Assembly: GCF_030689305.1 (NCBI RefSeq) | Contig: NZ_JAUYVM010000011.1 | Span: forward strand, 154,731 to 218,730 | Source: Vibrio penaeicida | GTDB lineage: Bacteria > Pseudomonadota > Gammaproteobacteria > Enterobacterales > Vibrionaceae | Direction of reading: 5' to 3' | DNA: 64,000 nucleotides | Shown here: piece by piece, positions 43,056 to 52,308 of the stretch | Position numbering within the stretch: the stretch's first letter is position 1 | How the letters are laid out: each line of letters starts with the position of its first letter | Notes under the pieces: model-generated | Databases searched by the model: none | Told to the model about the DNA's origin: nothing | The model's input: the letters and a program-made list of their open reading frames with translations, nothing else | Position numbers and translations under genes: made by a program

Positions 43056-43529
43056 TTAAATGCAAAGGTCGACGAATTGAGCGCGTGTTAGTTTGGCTAG
43101 GTCTTCAGGCGTAAGCTCTATTTCCAATCCACGTTTTCCTGCACTCACGCACATCAACTCTAAAGCGAGTGCAGAGGAATGAATAAAGGTTGGTAGTGCC
43201 TTCTTTTGTCCTATTGGGCTAATGCCTCCCACAATGTAACCTGTTGTCTTCTGAGCAATACCCGGATCCGCCATATCCGCTTTTTTACTCTTCGCCGCTT
43301 TGGCTGCGAGTTTAAGATTCAATTTACTTGCAACAGGTATAACGGCAACCGCCAAGTTTTTATCTTGTCCATCGAGGCTAAACAATAACGTTTTGAAAAC
43401 ACACTCTGGGTTCTGCCCCAAAGCCTCAACGGCTTCAAGCCCATAGTTCTGGTTGCTTTGATCGTGTTTGTACTGATGGACCTTATGGGGGACGTTTTTC
43501 TTTTTCGCTAAACTGATGGCTGGTGTCAT
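43056..43529 (-). CDS. ybaK: Cys-tRNA(Pro)/Cys-tRNA(Cys) deacylase YbaK
   Basis: The 157-residue protein begins 'MTPAISLAKKKNVPHKVHQY' and contains 'LGQNPECVFKTLLFSLDGQD', 'LNLKLAAKAAKSKKADMADP', 'TTGYIVGGISPIGQKKALPT' and 'VSAGKRGLEIELTPEDLAKL'. The conserved Lys and the GGISP loop define YbaK/EbsC. It clears tRNA-Pro mischarged with cysteine. I start it at 43529, matching E. coli; the ATG five codons earlier lies against the T-run of the terminator of the gene before. Its encoding beside a tRNA-Pro gene is a curious neighbourhood. Confidence 0.9.
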   Translation of the reverse strand: MTPAISLAKKKNVPHKVHQYKHDQSNQNYGLEAVEALGQNPECVFKTLLFSLDGQDKNLAVAVIPVASKLNLKLAAKAAKSKKADMADPGIAQKTTGYIVGGISPIGQKKALPTFIHSSALALELMCVSAGKRGLEIELTPEDLAKLTRAQFVDLCI

Positions 43530-43544
43530 GCGTATGATTTCCAT

Positions 43545-43574
43545 AAAAAAAGGCGAAGCATTCGCTTCGCCTTT
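43545..43574 (-). terminator. Terminator of nutA
   Basis: AAAGGCGAAGC-ATTC-GCTTCGCC with seven T residues on the minus strand. The T-run abuts the first possible ybaK start. Confidence 0.88.
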
Positions 43575-43603
43575 ATCAAATCGTAATTTCCGCTATGGGT
43601 CAA

Positions 43604-45259
43604 TTACTTGTATACCATTTCGCCTTTTGGCTCATACGTATTCACGTTGATTGGGCTGTTGCTTTCTAGGTAGTCCTTCAGAACTTCAGCATCAACAAAA
43701 CCCGTGTTTACGTGGCCAGGGTGACCAGACAGCTTAGGATAGCCGTCGCCGCCTGCTGCATTGTAGCTAGGAACGGTAAAGCGGTAAGTTTTCGCTTTAT
43801 CCAGCGCTTTCCCACCAACTTTTACATTGCTTACTTTGCCGTTAGCAACGGTCATAGAGATACCGGCGAACTGTGCATAAGCACCAGAATCAACAGGCTT
43901 AGTTGCTACAACGTTAAGGTAATCCAATACTTCAGCACCAGACATGTCGGTGTAAGTTAGAATATTGGCAAACGGCTGAACGGTTAGTACATCTTTGTAC
44001 GTGACCGCACCTTCCTCAATTGAATCACGAACGCCACCAGAGTTCATTACCGCAAAGTCAGCTTTAGCACGCTGCATGTGTGCTGTCGCAATCAGACGAC
44101 CAAGGTTAGTCTGGTTGAAGCGCACAACATTACGGTCGCCTTCCAGCTTGCCGTTGGTTTCAGCAATCTTAACATTCAGCTCTGCCTGACCTTTTTCTTG
44201 GTATGGCTTAAGGAATGAAAGTACCGCTGGATCTTGAGCGATTTCATCTTCAATTAGGACACGCTTTTTCTTGCCGTCAACTTTGATTTTCTTCTTCAAG
44301 TTCACTGGAATCAAATCGTAGCTGACCATTTGAAGTTCACCGTTCGTGAATTCAAAATCAGCGCGACCTACGTATTTGCCCCACTCGTGAGCTTGAACAA
44401 TCCAAGTGCCGTTTTGCTGATCTGGCTTACATTCGTCAGAAGGTTTGAACTTCTTCTTCGCAACGTTTGGACCTTCCATACAAACAGGTTCTTGAGAGTG
44501 ACCACCTACGATCATGTCCAAAGAACCTTCATCTAAGTAACGAGCCAACGCAACATCACCAGGAGCGTTAATGCCACGCTTACCGTCTTCATAGTGACCC
44601 ATGTGTGTAACCGCGAAGATAAGATCAGGCTTTTCAGACTTCTCTAGTTCAGCAATTAGCTTTTTCGCTTCTACTTTTGGATCACGGAAATCTAGGCTAC
44701 TGATGAACTCTGGGTTACCAATTTTCGCCGTATCTTCTGTCGTTAGACCGATAACCGCTATCTTGATGCCTTGCTTTTCAAAAATATGATAAGCCTGATA
44801 TTTACGTTCGCCCGTTGCTTTGTCGTAAATATTGGCAGAAAGCATAGGGAACCCACCCCATTTGATCTGCTTTTCTAATACATCAAGTGAGTTGTCGAAT
44901 TCGTGGTTACCCAATGCCATTGCATCGTAACCAAGCATTTTCATGCCTTTGAAATCTGGTTCAGCATCTTGAAGGTCAGATTCAGGAACACCAGTGTTGA
45001 TGTCACCGCCCGAAAGCAGCAGTACGCTTCCACCTTCAGCGCGAATCTCTGTACGCAGCTCGTCGATCAGCGTCTTACGCGCAGCCATACCGTACTCACC
45101 GTATTTGTTCTGCCAAAAACGACCGTGATGGTCATTGGTATGCAAAACTGTAAGCTTGTACGTTGTATCTTCTTCCCAAGCTGGTGCTGTCGCACAACCA
45201 GTTAGAGTCGCAAGTAACGCTGCACCTATCGCAGCTTTCAAACTTAGGCGTTCCTTCAT
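43604..45259 (-). CDS. nutA: Outer-membrane lipoprotein 5'-nucleotidase / UDP-sugar hydrolase NutA (UshA family)
   Basis: The 551 residues have a lipobox 'LLATLTGC', a metallophosphatase domain with 'LTVLHTNDHHGRFW', 'LLSGGDINTGVPES', 'ALGNHEFDNS' and 'VIGLTTED', then 'VTHMGHYEDG' and 'VGGHSQEP'. The C-terminal nucleotide-binding domain follows ('VMNSGGVRDSIEEGAVTYKD', 'YAQFAGISMTV' and 'YNAAGGDGYPKL'). E. coli UshA is periplasmic and soluble, while Vibrio NutA carries the lipid anchor, as here. It degrades extracellular ATP, AMP and UDP-sugars to feed nucleoside uptake. The gene stands alone and is divergent from the chemoreceptor. Confidence 0.93.
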   Translation of the reverse strand: MKERLSLKAAIGAALLATLTGCATAPAWEEDTTYKLTVLHTNDHHGRFWQNKYGEYGMAARKTLIDELRTEIRAEGGSVLLLSGGDINTGVPESDLQDAEPDFKGMKMLGYDAMALGNHEFDNSLDVLEKQIKWGGFPMLSANIYDKATGERKYQAYHIFEKQGIKIAVIGLTTEDTAKIGNPEFISSLDFRDPKVEAKKLIAELEKSEKPDLIFAVTHMGHYEDGKRGINAPGDVALARYLDEGSLDMIVGGHSQEPVCMEGPNVAKKKFKPSDECKPDQQNGTWIVQAHEWGKYVGRADFEFTNGELQMVSYDLIPVNLKKKIKVDGKKKRVLIEDEIAQDPAVLSFLKPYQEKGQAELNVKIAETNGKLEGDRNVVRFNQTNLGRLIATAHMQRAKADFAVMNSGGVRDSIEEGAVTYKDVLTVQPFANILTYTDMSGAEVLDYLNVVATKPVDSGAYAQFAGISMTVANGKVSNVKVGGKALDKAKTYRFTVPSYNAAGGDGYPKLSGHPGHVNTGFVDAEVLKDYLESNSPINVNTYEPKGEMVYK

Positions 45260-45614
45260 TATTACAACCTTAATCTAATTTAGTAGGGTTCCACCGGCAT
45301 CAGAATCTGATGCAAAATCAAGCAATATTACTGCAAGATCTTCTAAAAACATGAACAAGTTTAAATTAACCTAAGTAAACCACCACATTCATTTCATGTT
45401 TATGACGATTCGATCACCTTAATTGAAATTCAAAAGTGTAACAAAGCACCGTGCTTACACGTCATTACTTATCAAGATCACAAGCAAACGATTACCTGTG
45501 AGATAATCAATTAGCGTGTAATTTTCATCCTTTTATCTTGTATTCATCGAGTAACTAGGATAACTTCCGCACATCATCCCATAAAGTAAATCTTATGTTC
45601 AAAACTAGGCAGTT
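45260..45614. other. Divergent intergenic region between nutA and the chemoreceptor gene
   Basis: This AT-rich gap of 355 bases must hold promoters for both neighbours. I could not assign a convincing sigma-70 or sigma-28 site, and no small gene is supported. Confidence 0.45.
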
Positions 45615-47510
45615 ATGATTACTTCAGCTAGAAACTTATCTCTTAAAGTCAAGATCACACTTTCCGTACTCGTTTGTATTTCGATAATCACTTCAATACT
45701 GACTTGGCGAGCTTCATCTATCCTTTTTGAGCAAACGCGTCACGGTGTTTACAACCGCGCGATAAGCCTATCGAATACCGCTGTCGAATCTCTGGAATAC
45801 TGGCTGGTGTCTCACAAGGATGTAGTGGATGCCGCCGCTACTGTTAATTCGCTAGAAGAAGCCATTGTGGCATTACCTCAAGCGAAAAAAGCAGGCAGAT
45901 TCGATGAAGTATTTTTCGCGCAAGTGAACGGCGACGTTTATCTTGCAGGTACATCTACCCCCTACCCTGAGTTTGATGCTCGTGGTCGCGATTGGTTTAA
46001 ACAAGCTTCTAACCAACGTAAAACCGTAGTATCAAAACCGTATGTTGGTGCCCAACAAGGTCACACCATGTTAACGATATCGACTCCGGTGTACGCTAAC
46101 GGTCAAATGATAGGTATCTTGGGTGCGGACCTTAAACTGGGGTCGATTCAAAAGAACCTCAACAGCTACCAAGTAGGCGATAATGCGTTCGCTATGATGC
46201 TTAATAAAGAGGGAACAATCTTATCTCACCCTCAAGAGTCATTATTGATGACGCCTTTTAACCGCTACGCCCCAAAACTCTCTAACACTGCGATTCGTTC
46301 TGCATCAGATGAGAATCGAATTGAGATATCGATTCGCGGCGGTCAAGAGAAGCTTCTTTACTTTGCTTCAGTGCCGAACAGCGACTGGATTTTTGCATTA
46401 GAAATGGATCGTTCAACGGAAGAAGCAAACCACGACGCTCTTCTTAAACAATTGATTTTTACTGGCATCATAGTCGCGTTGATCGTGCTTTTCGTTATCT
46501 GGTGGATGGTTTCTTTCCAGTTGAAAGGGCTTACTCAAGTCAGTAAAGCGCTGGAAGAAATATCGGAAGGTGATGGCGATCTAACGCAACGAATTACAAT
46601 CCAATCGAATGACGAAGTTGGTCAGCTTGCTGCGAATTTCAATCGATTTACAGAAAAAATGCATTTGCTCGTATCGAACATTCACAACTATTCAACTCAA
46701 TTATCGAGCCAAGCCGATATCACTTCTCGACACGCCGATGAGAATGCCCACCGCATCGACCACCAGCAACAAGAAATCAATATGGTGGCAACGGCAGTAA
46801 CCGAGATGTCGAGCGCTACACAAGAAATTGCCAGTAATGCAGAAAACACAGCCAGAGAAGGGGCTGCAACGGTTGAGATCTCTAATCAAGGTGAACGTGA
46901 GGTACTCAACAGCCAAGAGTCGATTCTTTCTCTTGCCTCAGATATCAGCGATGCCACTTCTGTTATCCAAGAGCTTGAAATGCATGCTCAGGAAATTAGC
47001 GGCATTTTGTCGACGATTCAGGAAATCGCAGAGCAAACCAATCTATTGGCATTGAATGCTGCTATCGAGGCGGCGCGTGCCGGTGAGCAAGGTCGCGGTT
47101 TTGCGGTAGTTGCCGACGAAGTTCGAGTCTTAAGCCAGCGAACTCACGATGCGACAGGAGAAATCAACCGCAACATTGATACACTTCAAAGTACGACTCA
47201 GCGTGCAGTGTCCTCTATGCAAACCAGTCAGAATAATGCCGAGAAAGCCGTCACTGATGCTCGTATTGCATCGGAAAGCCTTCAACGTATTACTCAGTCC
47301 GCCAATATGATCAACGACATGGCAAGCCAAATTGCGGCAGCAGCAGAAGAGCAATCTTTGGTGACAGAAGAAATTACTCGTAACACCAACGAAGTAAAAG
47401 ACGTTTCTCAGGCTCTTGCAGAGCAAGCGCAAGATGCAAGTGCACAAGCTTCAGAGCTGAACAGTATTTCTGGTGAACTCTACCAAGAAGTGTCTCGATT
47501 CAAGCTTTAG
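45615..47510 (+). CDS. Methyl-accepting chemotaxis protein with double Cache sensor
   Basis: The 631-residue receptor has an N-terminal helix (ITLSVLVCISIITSILTW) and a periplasmic dCache_1 domain with 'PYPEFDARGRDWFKQASNQR' and 'PYVGAQQGHTMLTISTPVYA'. A second helix follows (LIFTGIIVALIVLFVIWWMV), then a HAMP domain. The signalling tip reads 'EIAEQTNLLALNAAIEAARA' and 'GEQGRGFAVVADEVRVLSQR'. The Cache pocket suggests amino acids, amines or carboxylates as ligand. Its location opposite nutA may hint at a nucleotide-derived attractant, but this is speculation. The protein lacks a C-terminal CheR-binding pentapeptide. Confidence 0.93.
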   Translation: MITSARNLSLKVKITLSVLVCISIITSILTWRASSILFEQTRHGVYNRAISLSNTAVESLEYWLVSHKDVVDAAATVNSLEEAIVALPQAKKAGRFDEVFFAQVNGDVYLAGTSTPYPEFDARGRDWFKQASNQRKTVVSKPYVGAQQGHTMLTISTPVYANGQMIGILGADLKLGSIQKNLNSYQVGDNAFAMMLNKEGTILSHPQESLLMTPFNRYAPKLSNTAIRSASDENRIEISIRGGQEKLLYFASVPNSDWIFALEMDRSTEEANHDALLKQLIFTGIIVALIVLFVIWWMVSFQLKGLTQVSKALEEISEGDGDLTQRITIQSNDEVGQLAANFNRFTEKMHLLVSNIHNYSTQLSSQADITSRHADENAHRIDHQQQEINMVATAVTEMSSATQEIASNAENTAREGAATVEISNQGEREVLNSQESILSLASDISDATSVIQELEMHAQEISGILSTIQEIAEQTNLLALNAAIEAARAGEQGRGFAVVADEVRVLSQRTHDATGEINRNIDTLQSTTQRAVSSMQTSQNNAEKAVTDARIASESLQRITQSANMINDMASQIAAAAEEQSLVTEEITRNTNEVKDVSQALAEQAQDASAQASELNSISGELYQEVSRFKL

Positions 47511-47533
47511 ATCTGTGAAAGTACAGTAAATAC

Positions 47534-47561
47534 AAAAACGGGCTTTAAAAGCCCGTTTTTT
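47534..47561. terminator. Bidirectional terminator between chemoreceptor and RND genes
   Basis: AAAAACGGGCTTT / AAAGCCCGTTTTT lies between convergent genes. It is nearly identical to the hairpin at 53558-53587. Confidence 0.88.
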
Positions 47562-47582
47562 CTATGTCTCATCGTTTGGGGA

Positions 47583-50500
47583 TTACTGCGATGTTATTTT
47601 CTCGACATCTAGAAGCTGCTTTGCGTCCGATGGATCCTTTGCATACGATGGCTTCTTTGCATCCAATAGCTGTTTTCTACCAAAACATGCCATATACAAA
47701 CAAGGTACAACAAACAAAACAACAGGAAGGGAAAACAGTAACCCATACCCCAATGTTAACGACATTGGCCCCATATAAACGTCTGTTCCACCGAGCCCGT
47801 ATGCAAGCGGGATAAGACCAGCAACCGTCGTGATTGACGTAAGTAATATCGGTCTTAGTCGGCTACTCGCGCCTTCAAGCACCGCCTCTCGACTTGAATA
47901 CCCTTGGTTACGCAGCACGTTAATCTGATTTATCAGAACTAAGGTGTTGTTCACTACAACCCCCATCATTCCCAATGCTCCTATTAACGCAAAGAGCGAG
48001 ATATCTTGAAAATGAACCAGCAACGCCATAAGAGACGCAACCAATGCAAACGGTATAACCGACATGACCAACAATGGTTGGAGCATCGAACCAAACATGA
48101 TAACCAAGACAAAATAAATACCTAAGAGCGCCGCTGGAAACGCAATCAAGATCCCATCAAAAGTTTCACCGGTAGATTCCGCTTCTCCCCCAATATCTAA
48201 CTTTATTGATGCCCCAACTTTTTCCGACAATGCTTCAGAAATACTTGAGGAAATCGCGTCAGGCGTTAAGTTTTCGTCGATGATTTGTGCTGTAACCACG
48301 ACTTGCCTGTCGCCATTATAATGAAGGATCTCTCTTGGTGCTTGTACCTGAACAACACTGGCTAAACGGGTTAATGGCACTTGTTCACCTGCCGAAGTAT
48401 AAATTTTTGTTGTGCTGAGTTTTTCTAGATTTCGATACTCTTTAATCAAAATCACTCGAAGGTTTACTTCCTCATCGCCTAACCAAGTCGATGTGACTTG
48501 TTCACCGTCGAAGGCAATTCGTAACGCCCTCGCCAAATCAGCGACCGTTAGATCGTATCTTGCTAGCCACTCGTGTTGAGGTACTATTTTCAATTGGATG
48601 TCTTTCAAACCTTCACTGTTTACGACACTTCCTAATCCTTGATGCTGATCCATCCAGTCTTGGACAAGCTTAACCGCGCGATCTCTTTCTTCATGGTTAT
48701 TACCTATGATTCGAATTTCAACAGGCTCCCCGGGAGGCGGTCCGCCCGCATCAACTTTGAATTTTACAAATCTCAGATGGCTGTCGTTGGAAACGGCAAG
48801 TTGAAGCGCATCACTGATTTCATTCGCAGTTCTCTCTCTGTTTTCAAAGTCAGTCAAATTAATCTGACCTGAGCTCACAGGTGATCCAAAGGTAAGTTGA
48901 TAGCTTTTCAGTTCCGTTGCAGGCAAGTTTTGAATGGCTTTCTCTAGCGCTAGATGACTTTCACGCACCTTATCGCTAGGCGTTCCTGGGGCAACTTCAG
49001 TATAGACCTCAATGTATTTTGCGGCTTGAGAAGGAAAGAAATCCAACTTCATCGTTGTCACCAAGAAACTCCCGCCAGCTAACGCAATCAGCGCTAAACC
49101 TAGGACCACTTTTTTATGAGAAAGGCTATATATCAACGCTTGTTGGTACTTAGATATAACCGCATTAAATGTGTCTTTCTCGTTTTTGTTGAAATCATTT
49201 TTATCCAAAGCAGACGACAAATGCGCAGGCAAAGTAAAGGTGCATTCAGCCAATGAAAATATAAGCGCAGTTATAACCGTAATAGGGATAACGACAACCG
49301 CTTTACCCAGAGTCCCCGGAATAAAGAACATAGGGATAAAAACCAGTGCCGTCGTGGTTAAGCTCGCAATAATGGGCTTAATGACTTTCTGAGTGCCCGA
49401 TACAGCGGCTTTAAACCCGCTTTTTCCTTTCTGTTTTTCGCTGTATATGCTCTCAGCAACAATGACTGAATCGTCGACTATGATACCGATCACCAGCAAC
49501 ATTGCTGCTAACGTAATGCTGTCTAAGTTCATACCAAAGGCAGGCAGCATGACGACAACCCCAAGAACACAAAATGGGATGGAAACAGACACCCAAAATG
49601 CTACCTGACGCCTTAACAACAGGCTTAGTACTATGAGCACCAGAACCAGTCCGATGCCACCATTAACAGATACGATAGAAAACTTAGTGGCCATATCGTC
49701 AGCCAAGTTTAGCGCGACAGGGAACTGAAACGCTCCATCAGTTCGGATTTGTTCTTTCTCTAAATGTGATAAGACATTGGATATCGTCGAACGGATATCG
49801 GCATGCGCACTCTTGGTTACGGCAAACAAAACACCTTCTTGACCATTGATCACGCTGGTTTGCGTGCTTCTTTCGAAATCATCTTTAACGTTGGCGACAT
49901 CTTTTACCCGAACAATCTCGCCAGCAGGTAATGTAGCCACAATAGTCTGCTCCAACTCCTGTACAGATTGAATTTGCGTAAGCGTTACGATGCGCTGCTC
50001 ACTGTTCCAAGACTCCACGACTCCACCAGACTGAGATAAATTCCGATTTTTCACAGCGGCAATCACTTGTTCAAAGCTCAGTTTGTACCTGTCGGCTTTT
50101 ATCGGATCTATCTCAATCCAAAATTCACGTTCTCTAAAGCTGGTCATACTAATGGAGCCAATACCCGGAAGAGTACGAAGATGTTTTTCTAAACTTCTGA
50201 CATAAGGCTGTAACTCGTGATATGGCCTATCTGTTACTACGCCGAATCGAAGTACTTCAAAAGAGGAAGTGCTGTCTTGCTCCACCAGAGGCGGATTGGA
50301 AATGTCTTTAGGCAACCCGCTGGTGCGATCCACCGCTTGTTGGATATCGTTCACAACCTTACTCAAATCCTTACCACTGTCATCGAGTTCTAGAGTAATA
50401 AGCGATGTCCCTTCAACGGATGAAGAAGTAAATTTTCGAACGCCTTGCACCGTTCTCAACTCTTTCTCGATTCGATTAGTGATGTTCAACTCAACATCTT

Positions 50501-50672
50501 GTGCAGACGCCCCTGGGTATTGTGTTGTTATACTTACCTCAGCAAAAGCTACATCAGGTAACTCCTGAAGCTTAACAATACTGGCGGAGCCAATACCCAC
50601 CAACAGAACCATAATGGTTAACACTCTCGCGACCATTGGTCGAGAAGCAAAATAGCTAATAATAGAATTCAT
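47583..50672 (-). CDS. RND family efflux transporter permease
   Basis: The 1029-residue protein has the AcrB-type plan: an N-terminal helix 'VARVLTIMVLLVGIGSASIV', 'LPDVAFAEVSITTQYPGASA', the periplasmic porter domain, a helix bundle with the proton-relay Asp pair in 'VIGIIVDDSVIVAESIY', a second porter domain and a final bundle ('ALGMMGVVVNNTLVLINQIN'). It exports drugs, detergents or lipophilic compounds with a membrane fusion protein and a TolC-type channel encoded elsewhere. It follows its fusion-protein gene by 11 bases. The C-terminus is extended by a short repeated segment (DAKKPS/YAKDPS) that is outside the membrane. Confidence 0.92.
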   Translation of the reverse strand: MNSIISYFASRPMVARVLTIMVLLVGIGSASIVKLQELPDVAFAEVSITTQYPGASAQDVELNITNRIEKELRTVQGVRKFTSSSVEGTSLITLELDDSGKDLSKVVNDIQQAVDRTSGLPKDISNPPLVEQDSTSSFEVLRFGVVTDRPYHELQPYVRSLEKHLRTLPGIGSISMTSFREREFWIEIDPIKADRYKLSFEQVIAAVKNRNLSQSGGVVESWNSEQRIVTLTQIQSVQELEQTIVATLPAGEIVRVKDVANVKDDFERSTQTSVINGQEGVLFAVTKSAHADIRSTISNVLSHLEKEQIRTDGAFQFPVALNLADDMATKFSIVSVNGGIGLVLVLIVLSLLLRRQVAFWVSVSIPFCVLGVVVMLPAFGMNLDSITLAAMLLVIGIIVDDSVIVAESIYSEKQKGKSGFKAAVSGTQKVIKPIIASLTTTALVFIPMFFIPGTLGKAVVVIPITVITALIFSLAECTFTLPAHLSSALDKNDFNKNEKDTFNAVISKYQQALIYSLSHKKVVLGLALIALAGGSFLVTTMKLDFFPSQAAKYIEVYTEVAPGTPSDKVRESHLALEKAIQNLPATELKSYQLTFGSPVSSGQINLTDFENRERTANEISDALQLAVSNDSHLRFVKFKVDAGGPPPGEPVEIRIIGNNHEERDRAVKLVQDWMDQHQGLGSVVNSEGLKDIQLKIVPQHEWLARYDLTVADLARALRIAFDGEQVTSTWLGDEEVNLRVILIKEYRNLEKLSTTKIYTSAGEQVPLTRLASVVQVQAPREILHYNGDRQVVVTAQIIDENLTPDAISSSISEALSEKVGASIKLDIGGEAESTGETFDGILIAFPAALLGIYFVLVIMFGSMLQPLLVMSVIPFALVASLMALLVHFQDISLFALIGALGMMGVVVNNTLVLINQINVLRNQGYSSREAVLEGASSRLRPILLTSITTVAGLIPLAYGLGGTDVYMGPMSLTLGYGLLFSLPVVLFVVPCLYMACFGRKQLLDAKKPSYAKDPSDAKQLLDVEKITSQ
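47616..47663. repeat. Imperfect 18-bp tandem repeat in the RND gene 3' end
   Basis: CGATGGATCCTTTGCATA (47628-47645) and CGATGGCTTCTTTGCATC (47646-47663) lie in tandem, with a partial third copy at 47616-47627. The repeat is in frame and encodes a DAKKPS/YAKDPS/DAKQ tail. Confidence 0.7.
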
Positions 50673-50683
50673 GACTGACCTTA

Positions 50684-51481
50684 TTATTCTGGTTTCTTGA
50701 ATAATTCTGAAGACTCAAGGCGCTCAGTAGAGCCATACACTGTCATACCTGGCTTATAGACATGTGCGGTGTTCTTGATCGTCACAAAAACGGGATAAGT
50801 TTGAGTATTCTCATCTGGCTGCACACCAATGCGCGTAATCTGAGCGTTGATTTTTTGATTCACCGCCCTTTCACTCCAGAGTGTTATAGGCATACCGACA
50901 GAGAGCGATTGCAGGTCGTATTGGCTTGCAAGAAATCGTACGTTTATCTGATCAATGTTGACGATTTGGTACAGCAACTCACCTCTTTCGACCCATGCGC
51001 CTTTATTGACCTTACGCTGAGTAATAATCCCTCGTATTTCAGATTGGACCTGTGTTTCGTTGAGGTTTCTCTTTGCTTCATCAAGGTTTAAATTTGCCAA
51101 ATCTAGGCTTGCCTTAGAGGCATCAAAATCGGCTTTGGCAACATCTAATTCATTTTGAGATAAGCTGTTCTTTTGTTTCAACGCGCGGTATCGCTCATAT
51201 AATGACTGCTTAATGGTTAAATCCGATTTCGCCAATTCAAGGTTTGCCATTTGTTGACGCACCGCCAATTCGTAGTCGAATGTTTGGATAGCAGCGAGTT
51301 TCATTCCTTTGGATACCGCCTCCCCGACATCCCCTTCAACTTGATCCAGAACACCACTGACTTCAGCCACAACATTGATAGGTTCAATAACCTGTGCTTG
51401 TCCTAAAAGTTGAACCGCTTGAGTGTAAAATGGGAGAGCCCCTAAAAGAGCGATAACAGAAAATGATCTATGAATATTCAT
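50684..51481 (-). CDS. RND efflux periplasmic adaptor (membrane fusion protein)
   Basis: The 265-residue protein starts at the ATG at 51481 with a signal sequence (FSVIALLGALPFYTQA). It has a lipoyl-like half ('GVLDQVEGDVGEAVSKGMKL'), an alpha-hairpin with 'LYERYRALKQKNSLSQNELD' and 'LDLANLNLDEAKRNLNETQV', the other lipoyl half ('IRGIITQRKVNKGAWVERGE') and a short beta-barrel. It is compact for the family (about 350 usual) because the membrane-proximal domain is reduced. An upstream extension of the frame is rejected, since it runs through the divergent promoter region. Confidence 0.88.
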   Translation of the reverse strand: MNIHRSFSVIALLGALPFYTQAVQLLGQAQVIEPINVVAEVSGVLDQVEGDVGEAVSKGMKLAAIQTFDYELAVRQQMANLELAKSDLTIKQSLYERYRALKQKNSLSQNELDVAKADFDASKASLDLANLNLDEAKRNLNETQVQSEIRGIITQRKVNKGAWVERGELLYQIVNIDQINVRFLASQYDLQSLSVGMPITLWSERAVNQKINAQITRIGVQPDENTQTYPVFVTIKNTAHVYKPGMTVYGSTERLESSELFKKPE

Positions 51482-51525
51482 AACGTGCCTCTTCGAGTTA
51501 ATAACATTAGTTTGCAGATAGTCAT

Positions 51526-51574
51526 GTCGAAGTTTTGTGAAAATGGAGGCGGATAATTCGACAAAAATTCGACA
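51526..51574 (+). promoter_or_regulatory. Direct-repeat operator for the adjacent OmpR-family regulator
   Basis: AATTCGACA occurs at 51555-51563 and again at 51566-51574, exactly 11 bp apart, the spacing bound by OmpR/PhoB-type dimers. An inverted partial copy, TGTCGAAGTT, lies at 51526-51535. The group sits between the divergent efflux and regulator genes, 44 bases before the regulator start. Confidence 0.6.
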
Positions 51575-51617
51575 GCAAGCTGCTAAACTAAATGCCTTGA
51601 AAAGAGGGTGAGATAGT

Positions 51618-52298
51618 ATGTTGAAAAGCAAGAAATTACTGGTAGTTGAAGACAACATTGAACTGCAAGGCATACTGGCAGATTTTCTTGAAATGAAAGG
51701 CGCTGAGGTAGATTTCGCTAGCGATGGAGAAGAAGGTCTTGCGCTTATTCACCAATACGATTTCGATGCAGTCATTTTGGATGTCATGATGCCTAAGAAA
51801 GATGGCATTCAAGTGATGAATCAGCTGCGACGTAATGGTAAGACATTACCCGTGTTAATGCTTACCGCTTTAAATAGCAAAGAAGATTTATTGCGTGGTT
51901 ATCAAAGCGGCATAGACGATTTTATTACCAAGCCCTTCGATTTTGATGAACTCGAAGTCAGGCTAAGTGCTTTAATAAAACGTTATCGTGGCGACGTGGC
52001 CAAAAGTAGATTGGAATATGGAGACATCATCATTGAGCAGTCTTCTCATCAAGCTTACCGTGCAGGTACCCTGCTCTCTCTCACTCCCGTTATGTACCAA
52101 ATTTTGGTCAAACTCGTCAAAGCCGCCCCAGATATAGTCACACGTGAAAGCCTAATTCATGAGATTTGGGGGGAAGATATCCCCGACAACGACGTACTCA
52201 GAAGCCACCTATACCTACTAAGGAACATCGTGGATAAGCCGTTTGAGCGCTCAATACTCATTACCGTACCTAAAATTGGTCTTCGGTTAGAAAAGTAG
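51618..52298 (+). CDS. OmpR/PhoB family response regulator
   Basis: The 226-residue protein has a receiver domain with acidic pocket 'LLVVEDN', phospho-acceptor Asp in 'AVILDVMMPKKDG', Thr in 'LMLTALNS' and Lys in 'FITKPFD'. A winged-helix output domain follows ('SLTPVMYQILVKLVKAAPDI' and 'RSHLYLLRNIVDKPFERSIL'). It is divergent from the RND operon and upstream of its kinase by 10 bases, so it probably controls the pump and itself. I would not assign a specific named system. Confidence 0.93.
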   Translation: MLKSKKLLVVEDNIELQGILADFLEMKGAEVDFASDGEEGLALIHQYDFDAVILDVMMPKKDGIQVMNQLRRNGKTLPVLMLTALNSKEDLLRGYQSGIDDFITKPFDFDELEVRLSALIKRYRGDVAKSRLEYGDIIIEQSSHQAYRAGTLLSLTPVMYQILVKLVKAAPDIVTRESLIHEIWGEDIPDNDVLRSHLYLLRNIVDKPFERSILITVPKIGLRLEK

Positions 52299-52308
52299 AG
52301 ACTAGAAA

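Noticed and set aside
47564..47815. 83-codon plus-strand frame within the RND gene end
   Set aside because: It is antisense to the conserved permease C-terminus; the frame arises from the repeat-rich tail.
51482..51673. Extension of the adaptor protein by 64 residues
   Set aside because: The stretch covers the divergent promoter and operator region and would bury the signal peptide.
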